Part shown: piece after piece, positions 55,166-64,000 of the stretch
Layout: each line of letters opens with the position of its first letter
How positions within the stretch are numbered: the first letter of the stretch is position 1
Source of the DNA: Delphinapterus leucas
Lineage: Eukaryota; Chordata; Mammalia; Artiodactyla; Monodontidae
Length of the DNA stretch: 64,000 nucleotides
Direction of reading: 5' to 3'
NCBI RefSeq assembly: GCF_002288925.2
Contig: NW_022098066.1
Location: 82,658,721-82,722,720 of the forward strand
The notes under the pieces: generated by a model
What the model was told of the DNA's origin: nothing
Seen by the model: only the letters and a program-made list of their open reading frames with translations
Database searches by the model: none
Program-made: the position numbers and the translations under genes

Positions 55166-56281
55166 TAGGTTCTTTTTTTTTAATCCAATCTGCCACTCTG
55201 TGTCTTTTGATTGGAACATTTAGTCCATTGACCTTTAAAGTGATTTATTGATTCACTTGTATTTATTGCCACTTTAAACCTTGTTTTCCAGCTGATTTTG
55301 TAGTTCTTCTGAGTGCCTTTCTTCTTTTTGTTTTTTCCTTTTGTGGTTTGATGGTTTTCTTTTGCATTATGCTTTAGTTCCTTTCTTTTTGGTTTTTATA
55401 ATTCTATTGTATGTTTTTGATTTGTGGTTACTCTGGTTTTCAAGTATGTTAACACATAATTATATCTACTTGCTTTAGATTGATGATCATATAAGTCCAA
55501 ACACTTTCTAATAAATCTATATTTTCTTACTCCCCTTTCTCACATCTTGTGATTTTGAAGTCGCATTTTACATCTCATATTTATCCTTTTGCTGTTCATT
55601 GTAGTTATAATTACTTTCACAAATTAAAAAAAAGTTAATCTATGTACTGGCTTATTTAAGTAATCTTCAATCCTTTTATGTATTTCCCTTTCCAATTGTG
55701 TTTTCCATTTACTATAGAATAATGCTTCTTTTTTATTTAGAGAAGACCTTTCAATACTTCTTTTAAGTTAGGTTTAGTATTACTGTGTTCTCTTAGTTTT
55801 TGCTTTTCTAAGACATTCTTAGTTTCTTCTATTCTAAATGATAATCTTGCTGACTAGACTCTTCTAGGTTGCAGGTTTTTCCCTTTCAGGACTTTGAATA
55901 TATCATACCACTCACTTCTGGCCTGCCACGTTTCTGTAGAGAAATCAGATGATAACCTTATGGTGTTCCCTTGTAACTGACTGTTTGTTTTTCTCTTGTT
56001 ACCTTTAGAATTCTCTTTATATGTTTAACTTTTGCCATTTTAATTATGATATGTCTTGGTTGGGTCTGTTTGGGTTCATCTTGTGTCAGACCCTCTGTCC
56101 TTCCTATACCTGGATATGTGTTTCCTTCTTTAAGTTTGGGAAGTTTTAAGCCATAATTTTTTCAAATACATTTTTAATCCCCCTTTCTCTTTCTTCTCCT
56201 TCTGGAATCCCTATTACATATAGGTTGCCATGATTTATATTATCCTACAAGTCTTGTATGTAGTTTTCATTTTTTTATTTG

Positions 56282-56440
56282 CCTTTTTTACTGAAGTATA
56301 GTTGATTTACAATGTTGTGTCAGTTTCTGGTGTACAGCAAAGTGTATAATATATATTATATATATAATACATAATATTATGGTTTATCACAGGACATTGA
56401 ATATAGTTCCCTGTGTTATACAGTAGAACCTTGCTGTTTC
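56282..56440 (-). mobile_element. Short L1 3'UTR insertion (about 160 bp)
   Basis: Plus reading starts tttactgaagtatagttgat and includes gtgtacagcaaagtgtataa, a palindromic TA-rich patch (56,346-56,372), and tagttccctgtgttatacag. It lies in ORF1 of the outer old L1. The flanks share 'tttatttgcc/tttcatttgtc', an imperfect TSD. Confidence 0.65.
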
Positions 56441-57976
56441 ATTTGTCTGCTGATCTGCTTTGGTGATTTCCATTATTCTATCTTCCAGATCACTTATTTG
56501 TTCTTCTGCATTATTTAGTCTGCTATTTATTGCCTTTAGTTCAGTTTTTATCTCAGCAATTGAGTTGTCTAATTTTGATTGGTTCCTCTTTAGAGTTTCT
56601 AGTTCCTTGTTGCAGAGATCTGCATTTCTACAGATAGTCTTTCTTAACTCAGTATTTTTATGACATCCTTTTTGAACTTGGGGTCTGGTAGACTGGAGAT
56701 GTCTGTTTCATTGTTTGTTCTTTCAGAGAATTTCTCTTGTTCTTTTAATTGGGAGTAGTTTCTCTGCTTTTTCATTTTAGTTAAATTTCTCTGACTGTAT
56801 GAATTTAGGAGAAACAGTTATCAACTGTGATCTTGAAAGGCTGTTTTTGTGTGGGAGTATTCCTGTGTAGACTGGGTGAGTCCAACATTTTTGGTGCACA
56901 GGCTGTTTTGGTATGGATGCCAGTCATGTCTTTCCTCTGAGTGTGCTGGCCATTATCCCCTTGATGGGGGTGTGTTTGGCGTTGTGGTGACCAGAGCCTG
57001 CACTGGATGTTGGGTAGGGCTCCTCTTTGCTCTGTGGCTGTCACAGACCTGTCGGGGGCAGGGTCTTCTCTCTGGTTGTTGGAGTAGAAGTCTCCAGATC
57101 AAGTTCTCAGCTGTGGTATGAGGTAGGTGGGACCGGAGTGCTCCTGATGGGAATGGAGCTGCTGTGTATTCTTCCCCAGGGGCTGTCTGCCAGGAAGTTG
57201 GACTCTGATGCTGCCCACCACCCAGTGTGTGCACCCTCAAAGTCCGCTACTGCTGGCGCCGCCCCTAGACCCACCCCCAATGCAGGAACTCCAATAATCG
57301 GCTCAAACGTCAGGTCCACGTTTGTGCTATCAAAGCCCACTAGGACTGGAGCTATGCCCCAGCCTTGGGCACAGTGACAGTGGAGCTCCTATGGCAGGCC
57401 TGTGCTCTGTCCTGTGCACACATTTAATGGTGGCCTGGACCACACTCCAGGCCTTTTGGGCTGTCTCTGTGCAGCCAAACCAAGTCGTCTTCCCAGGTCT
57501 GTCTGCTGAAGCTTGAGTTTCAGCACCCAGCCACTCCGTGCACCAGCAGACATGTGTCTCGGGTTGGGAAGTGCAGCAACATGGCAGCCGTCAGTGCCAG
57601 TCCCTCTCTACTCTGCCTGGCAGCAAGCCAGCACCCACACACTTCTCTCAAGAAAATTCCAGACCACGCCAGCTTCCTATCAGTTGAAGTGGACCTTCCA
57701 ACCGCAAAGAATGTTCCCAGGGCTAGAGAATTGTTCCTCTTTCACAGCTCCCTCCCAGGGGTGCAAGTCCCATCCTCATTCATTTTTTCTTTTTTCCCCC
57801 TTTTTTCCTACCCAGTTACATGGGATCTTTATTGCAGCTTTGGTTGTATAAGAGATCTTCTGCCAGGTTTCAGTGGATATTATGTGAGAATTGTTCCACA
57901 TGTAGATGTATTTTTGATGTGTTTGTGGGGGGAAGTGAGGTCCACATTGTTCTACTCCACCATCTTGAACTCCTCC

Positions 57977-57992
57977 TCACCTGACCTCTTTA
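57977..57992. repeat. Target-site duplication, right copy of the 18-kb L1 block
   Basis: An exact 16-base match to 39830-39845. It directly adjoins the 5' end of the outermost L1 (minus strand TTCAAGATGGTGGAGTAGAA). Confidence 0.85.
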
Positions 57993-58375
57993 AACCATTA
58001 TTTCGTTTCAGCTCATCCACATGGGCTTGGAGAAAATTGGGTCACTGATAAGATGCCTAACGCATCTCTTCCCCATCTCTCCCAATAGAAGAGGCAGTAA
58101 CCATGGTTTTCAAGAAAACATTCTTCCCCCAAATACTGACAACCTCCAACACTGGGAGGAGAAGAGATAAGCTGAAGCTGGACTAAAAGAGCTAAAGGCT
58201 CAGCTTGAAGAATCTACTCTGGGCCCTCGATGTAGGTCCTGCTTCCCTGAAGGGGGGAAGCTTCTTGTGAAATGCCACCAGGGACAAAGGACTACAACAG
58301 CTGAGTCCTCCCTTGTTTGGAGTCATGTATAGGTCTTTACTTTCAGATAAAATTCACTACAATTGCACATATTTA
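57993..58375. other. Unique spacer between two L1 blocks
   Basis: About 380 bases without recognised repeats or coding sequence, between the TSD of the 18-kb block and the next L1 fragment. Confidence 0.55.
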
Positions 58376-60250
58376 TGATTTCTTTTTTTCTACTAACTTT
58401 AGGTTTTGTTTGTTCTTCTTTCTCTAGTTGCTTTAGGTATAAGTTTAGGTTGTTTATTTGAGATTTTTCTTGTGTCATGTGGTAAGATTGTATTGCTGTA
58501 TACTTCCCTCTTTGAACTGCTTTTGCTGCATCCCATAGATTTTGTATCATTGTGCTTTCATTTTCATTCATCTCTAGGTTTTATTTATTTATTTATTTTT
58601 TTGCAGTACACAGGCCTCTCATTGTTGTGGCCCCTCCTGTTGTGGAGCACAGGCTCCAGACGCACAGGCTCAGCGGCCATGGCTCACGGGCCCAGCCGCT
58701 CCACGGCATGTGGGATCTTCCCGGACTGGGGCACGAACCCATGTCCCCTGCATCGGCAGGCGGACTCTCAACCACTGCGCCACCAGAGAAGCCCTCTAGG
58801 TATTTTTTATTTCCTCTTTAATTTCTTCAGTGATCCACTGGTTGTTTAGTAGCATATTGGTTAGCCTCCACATGTTTGAATTTTTTGTAGCTTTTTTCTT
58901 GTAGTTTATTTCTAGTCTCATAGCTTTGTGATTGGAAAAGATGCTTGATATGATTTCAATTTTCTTTAATTTACTGAGGCTCACCTTGTGGCCCAGTATG
59001 TGGTCAGTCCTGGAGAATGTTCTGTGTGCACTTGAGAAGAATGTATTCTGCTGCTTTTGGATGGAATGCTTTATAAATATCAATTAAGTCCAAGTGGTCT
59101 AATGTGTTATTTAAGGTCTGTGTTTCCTTATTGATTTTCTGTCTGAATGATCTGTCCATTTAATGAAAGTGGGATGTTAAACTCCCCCACTATTATTGTG
59201 TTGCTGTTGATTTCTCCCATTATGGCTGTTAGTACTTGCCTTATATATTGAGGTGCTCCTATGTTGGGTACATATATATTTACAAGTGTTTATCTTCTTC
59301 TTTGATTGTTCCCTTGATCATTATGTAGTGTACTTCTTTGTCTCTTATAACAGGCTTTATTTTAAAGTCTATTTTTTCTGATACGAGTATTGCTCCTCCA
59401 GCTTTCCTTTGATTTCAATTTTCGTGGAATACTTTCTTCCATCCCCTCACTTTCAGTCTGTATGGGTCCCTAGGTTTGAGGTGGGTCTCTTGTAGACAGC
59501 ATATACACGGGTCTTGTTTTTGTATCCTCTGTCATTTTTCCCTTGTTTCTTTTAATATTTTTTCATTGTCTTTAATTTTTGTCAGTTTGATTATCATGTG
59601 TTTTGGCATGTTCCTCCTTGGGTTTATCCTGCCTGGGATTCTCTGCGCTTCCTGGACTTGGTTGACTGTTTCCTTTCCCATGTTAGGGAAGTTTTTAGCT
59701 ATTATCTCTTAAAATATTTTCTCAGGTCCTTTCTCTCTCTCTTCTCCTTCTGGGACACCCTATAATGAGAATATTGGTGCATTTAATTTTGTTCCAGAAG
59801 TCTCTTAGGCTGTCTTTATTTCTTTTCATTCTTTTTTCTTTATTCTGTTCCATGGCAGTGATTTCCACCCTCTGTCTTCCAGGTCACTTAACCGTTTTTC
59901 TGCCTCAGTTTTCTGCTATTGATTCCTTCTAGTGTATTTTTCATTTCAGTTACTGTATTGTTCATCTCTGTTTGTTCTTTAGTTCTTCTGGGTCTTTGTT
60001 AAGCATTTCTTGTATCTTCTCAATCTTTGCCTCCATTCTTTTTCTGAGATCCTGGATCATCTTCACTATCATTATTCTGAATTCTTTTTCTGGAAGTTTG
60101 CCTATCTCCTCTTCATTTAGTTGTTTTTCTGGGGTTTTATCTTGTTCCTTCATCTGGGACATAATCCTTTGCCTTTTCATTTTGTCTAACTTTCTGTGAT
60201 TGTGGATTTTGTTCTGCAGGTTGCAGGATTGTAGTTCTTCTTGCTTCTCC
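58376..60250 (-). mobile_element. L1 fragment, ORF2 start and ORF1, with internal deletion
   Basis: Endonuclease pieces lie at 58,800-59,515 (minus [20 protein letters not shown]). They join directly, near 59,525, to the ORF1 C-terminal region. ORF1 starts at 60,180 (MKRQRIMSQMKEQDKTPEKQ, then LPEKEFRIMIVKMIQDL). About 700 bases that other copies have between these parts are missing. Neither L1 end is present. A SINE sits at 58,580-58,793. Confidence 0.8.
58580..58793 (-). mobile_element. CHR-type SINE, minus orientation
   Basis: The tail is ttatttatttatttattttt and the head gcgccaccagagaagccct. The internal text gcatgtgggatcttcccgga and gtcccctgcatcggcaggcg is well preserved, so it looks comparatively young. 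The flanks share ctctaggt at 58572-58579 and 58794-58801. Confidence 0.87.
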
Positions 60251-61080
60251 AAATGCACACATTTAAAGTATACAATTCACACCATGACTTTCATGGGCCC
60301 TGGCCACTTTTGACTTTGTGGGCCCCTTCATTCATAAAATATTTTAAAAGTACATTTTGCCACACTCAAAAAAAAGTATTATTATTATGTTAAAACATTT
60401 TGTTGACATAAAAGAAAATGTCTTATCTTAAAATGAATTAAAACCTTTTCCTCTGCCTACTGGCCCCCTGTGTGCCACCATGAGATGGAGGAGGAAGGGA
60501 AGGTGGATGGAGAGGCACGATTTGAGAGGAGTAAGAGGGGCAGAGGAGGAGGGAGAGCTGAATACCAAGGTGGTTCTATTCCCTGGCACCAGAATGGCAG
60601 CCCATCTCTGCAACTCCCCCTTACCTGATGCTGCACAAACACATCCTGCCCTGGTCCCTCATCCTCTGGCCTCCTTTATTCCCATATAAACAGCCTCTCA
60701 TCCTTCCTCCTATATCCTGCTTCTAGGAATTCTTTTCTTTTTCACTAGATCTCCCCAAGCTCAGGCCCAAGTCCCTCATCCATAGCAGGCTTGTCCCTTC
60801 TAATCCCTCACCTGCAAAAGCCTTCATTGTCACCCTTGTCTTGTGGTTCTGAAGAGTCCAAAGCATAAATATCTCCCAAGAGAAAAGGAAGTGAAGCCAG
60901 GTCTCCTCATGGAGTCATAGGGTCTCCCTGCTGAATTGACACAAGAGTCCCAGGTCACTCAGGTGCATTTCTGAAGATTTCAAACTTCAGTGGAGTGGGA
61001 AGTATGTACACAGTAAACACATTGACTAGAGCTTTAATATGTAACCTTGAATATATATATCCAACACATCACATACATTC
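60251..61080. other. Unique sequence, no gene recognised
   Basis: About 830 bases without recognisable repeats. It is A/G-rich near 60,480-60,560. Short open frames exist on both strands but show no splice context or family match. Confidence 0.55.
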
Positions 61081-61094
61081 AATTTTGTTTTTTG

Positions 61095-61211
61095 GCAACC
61101 ACAAGTGGAAAAGAATATATATATGTATCTGAATCTCTTTGCTGCACAGTAAAAATTAACACATTGTAAATTAAATATACTTCAATAAAATAAAATTTCA
61201 AAATTAAAAAA
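61095..61211 (+). mobile_element. Extremely 5'-truncated L1 3' end (117 bp) with perfect TSD
   Basis: The insert includes gaatctctttgctgcacagt, aattaacacattgtaaatta and cttcaataaaataaaa. The 14 bases aattttgttttttg stand at 61081-61094 and 61212-61225. Confidence 0.85.
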
Positions 61212-61384
61212 AATTTTGTTTTTTGTTTTATATGAATTGTATAAACTGCACACTTCACTTTATAGGTTTTTTTTTTTAACCCTATAAAGGCTTGGATAGG
61301 CATAACACAGCATCCCAGAATTCCACGTTTTGTAATACACTGTGTCCAGGACACTTGCACAAGTAGAACCATAGCTTCCTCTGT

Positions 61385-61865
61385 AAAAGAGCCCAAAATT
61401 GGAAACAACTCAAATGTATATCATTAATGGAATGGATAACTAAATAACTAAATTCTGATATATTTCAATGAAAAGGAGGAGCAATGAAAAGGGAGGAATC
61501 ACTAATGACTATTAAATCCATAATTTTTAGCCAAAAAGCCAGGTGTAAGAGAATATATACTATATGATTACAGGTTAATACACAGACTTGTGAGGAGTGT
61601 ATAATAAAATTATGATATAGAAAACAAAACAGGGGTTACTGTGGGGCGAGGGGAGGGAATAGGGACAAGACGGGTGTAGGGGATTAAGAGATACAGAATA
61701 CTATGTACAAAATAAGCTACAGGACATATTGCACAGCACAGGGAATATAGCCAATATTTTATAATAACTATAAATGGAGTATAACATTTAAAATTGTGAA
61801 TCACTATGTTGTACACCAGAAACTTATATAATATTGTAAATCAACTATACCATAATTAAAAACAG
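61385..61865 (+). mobile_element. Old L1 3'UTR fragment, plus orientation
   Basis: It begins cccaaaattggaaacaactc and continues through agcacagggaatatagccaa, ttgtacaccagaaacttata and ttgtaaatcaactatacc. This is the worn 3'UTR of an old L1. It meets the next L1, in the opposite orientation, near 61,875. Confidence 0.75.
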
Positions 61866-61874
61866 AAGAAAAAC

Positions 61875-64000
61875 CCCCACTATTTTGTTTTCTGTATCTG
61901 TGACTATATTTCTGTTTTGCTATATACATTCATTTTATTTTTTAGATTCCACACATAAGTGATATCACACAGTATTTGTCTTTCTTTGTCTGATTTATTT
62001 CACTAAGCACAATATTCTCTAGGTACATCCAGGTTGCTGCAAATGGCAGAATTTCATCCTTTTTATGGCTGAGTAATATTCCATTGTGTATATATATACT
62101 ACATTTTCTTTATTGCTTTGTCTGTTGATGGACACTTGGGTTGCTTCCATTTTTTGCTATTGTAAATAGTGCTGCTATGAACATTGAGGTGCATGTATCT
62201 CTTTGAATTAGTGTTTTTGGTGATTTTTTTATATGCATCCAAGAGTGAAAATGCTGGATAATATGATAGCTGTATTTTTAGTTTTGGGGGGACCTCCATA
62301 CTGTTTTCCATAGTGGCTACATGAATTTACATTCCCACTGGCATTGTACTGAGGTTCCCTTATCTTCACCAACATTTGTTATTTGTAGACATTTTGATGA
62401 TAACCATTCTGACATGTATGAGATGATATCTCATTGTGGTTTTGATTTGCATATCTTAGCGTTGTTATTAGTGATGTTGAACATCTTTTCATTTGCCTGT
62501 TGAAAATCTATATGTCGTCTTTAGAAAAATATCTATTTAGGTCTTCTGCCTATTTTTAGATTGGGTTGTTTCTTTTGATAGTGAGTTATATGAGCTGTTC
62601 GTATATTTTGGGTATTAACACCTTGTCAGTCATATTCGCAAGTTTTTTCCCATTCCATAGGTTGTGTTTTCATTTTGTAGATGGTTTCCTTTGCTGTGCA
62701 AACATTTTAAGTTTAATTATGTCCAACTTTTTAATTTTTGCTTTTATTTCCTTTGCATTAGTAGACAGATACAAAGAAATATTTATGTGATTTATGTCAA
62801 AGGGTATGTTCTCTTCTAAGAGTTTTATGGTTTCAAGTCTTACATTTAGGTCTTTAATTAATTTTGAGTTTATTTTGTATATGGTGTGAGGAAATGTTCT
62901 AATCTCATTTGTTTACATGTAGTTGTTAACTTTTCCCAGCACCCTTTAATTTTTTAAATCAATCAATTAATTAATTAATGGATATGTTGAGTTTTCGTTG
63001 CTGCGTACAGGCTTTCTCTAGTTGAGGCAGGTGGGGGTTACTCTTCGTGGCAGTATGCAGACTTTTCACTGCAGTGACTTCTCTTGTTGTGGAGCACAGG
63101 CTCTAGGCACACAGGCTTCAGTAGTTGTGGTACATGGGCTCAGTAGTTGTGGTGCATGGGCTTTGTTGCTCCATGGCATGTGGGATCTTCCTGGACCAGG
63201 GCTCGAAGCTGTGTCCCCTGCACTGACAGGCAGATTCTTAACCACTGCACTACCAGGGAAGTCCCCCCAGCACCCTTTATTAAAGACTGTGTTTCCTCCA
63301 TTCTTGCCTTCTATGTTGTAGATTAATTGATCGTAGGCAAGTGGATTTTTTTCTGGGCTTTTCCATTCTGTTCCATTGATCTATGTGTCTGTTTTTGTGC
63401 CAGTATCATGCTGTTGTGATTACTGTATAGTGAAGTCTGAGAGTGTTTTCCCTCACCTTTATTCTTTTATTCTCAGGATTGATTGGCAATTTTGGGTCTT
63501 TTGTGGTTCCATATCCATTTTAGGATTATTTGTTCTAATTATCTGAAAAATGTTCTAGGTATTTTGATGGGGATTACATTATATCTCTAGATTACTTTGG
63601 GTAGTATGGCCATTAACATTAATTCTTCCAATCCAAGAGCATGGTATATCTTTCCATTTCCTTGTATCATCTTCAACTTCCTTCATTAATAGTTTTCAGC
63701 ATATAGATCTTTCACCTCCTTGTTAAGTTTATTCCTAAGTTTTTTATTCTTTTTGATGTGATTTTAAATGGGATTGTTTTTAAATTTCTCTTTCTGATAG
63801 GTCATTATTGATGTATAGAAAAGCAACAAATTTCTATATATTAATCTTGTATCCTTCAACTTTACTAATTTCATTTATTCTAAGAGTTTTTTGGTGGATA
63901 TCTTAGGGTTTTCTATATAAAATATCATGTCATCTGCAAATGAGACAATTTTACTTCTTCCCTTCCAATCTGGATGCCTTTTATTTATTTTTCTTGTTTA
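61875..64000 (-). mobile_element. L1 3' portion (3'UTR and ORF2), continues off the right edge
   Basis: The 3'UTR starts near 61,880. ORF2 C-terminal text runs on the minus strand from 62,100 to 63,930, with the RT region at the edge (about 63,900, plus reading atgtcatctgcaaatgagac, which corresponds to the FADD-type motif region). A SINE at 62,949-63,265 interrupts it. Many frameshifts are present. Confidence 0.82.
62949..63265 (-). mobile_element. CHR-type SINE, long form, minus orientation
   Basis: The tail is aatcaattaattaattaatg and the head ccactgcactaccagggaag. The internal unit 'cagtagttgtggt.catggg' is duplicated at 63,119-63,162. The 14 bases cccagcacccttta flank it at 62935-62948 and 63266-63279 without a mismatch. 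Confidence 0.9.

Larger units (their letters stand above)
54900..57976 (-). mobile_element. Outermost old L1 of the block: 5'UTR, ORF1, start of ORF2
   Basis: The 5' end (minus TTCAAGATGGTGGAGTAGAA at about 57,970) adjoins the TSD. The 5'UTR at 56,690-57,976 has the same wording as the L1 at 5,100-6,645. ORF1 remnants lie at about 55,850-56,690 and the endonuclease start at 54,900-55,300. Two short L1 ends are inserted, near 55,047-55,165 and 56,282-56,440. Confidence 0.82.

Noticed and set aside
1..64000. CRISPR arrays, operons, ribosome binding sites, prophage or plasmid features
   Set aside because: The window is vertebrate nuclear DNA. No regularly spaced short repeats or bacterial gene organisation occur.
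1..64000. A previously undescribed biological system
   Set aside because: Apart from PDE4DIP and transposon remains I saw no cluster of unknown genes or ordered non-coding structure. The unexplained pieces at 32,965-33,640 and 37,625-37,900 are too weak to claim as one.

Overview
This is a stretch of mammalian nuclear DNA. Short exons lie in long introns, with LINE-1 (L1) elements in many states of decay, old MIR/L2-type repeats, and tRNA-derived SINEs. The SINE 5' ends (cttcCctgGTGGcgcAGTGG-type box A, then a gatccCACATG core) look like the CHR SINEs of whales and their relatives. I therefore infer a cetacean, or at least a cetartiodactyl. This rests on recall of the repeat families, not on a database search.

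One protein-coding gene is clear: the 3' end of PDE4DIP (myomegalin) on the minus strand. I could join twelve coding exons from position 36,732 down to the stop codon at 7,719. All internal junctions are GT-AG, all phases agree, and together they encode about 590 residues ending in the typical short tail [14 protein letters not shown]. A 3'UTR probably runs to about 6,730, where an AATAAA signal lies. The remaining N-terminal exons must lie beyond the right edge, because I recognise none between 36,733 and 64,000.

Layout. 1-6,645: an old minus-strand L1 with a second L1 inserted into it, bounded by a target-site duplication (TSD). 6,646-15,548: the last seven PDE4DIP exons, with introns holding MIR and L2 relics. 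15,549-30,650: inside a 17-kb PDE4DIP intron, two long plus-strand L1s head to tail, followed by two more L1 3' ends; several tiny L1 or SINE insertions sit inside them. 30,660-31,400: ancient L1 fragments. 31,875-36,732: five PDE4DIP exons. 36,733-39,829: mostly unique intronic sequence. 39,830-57,992: an 18-kb pile of minus-strand L1s whose outer edges carry the same 16-bp TSD. 57,993-64,000: further L1 pieces, two CHR-type SINEs and about 800 bp of unique sequence.

I found no new gene system. The L1 open reading frames are broken by frameshifts and stops, so none looks able to move by itself. The most informative signals are the completed PDE4DIP exon chain and the readable insertion history of the L1 nests. 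A possible decayed coding sequence at 33,000-33,640 remains unexplained.
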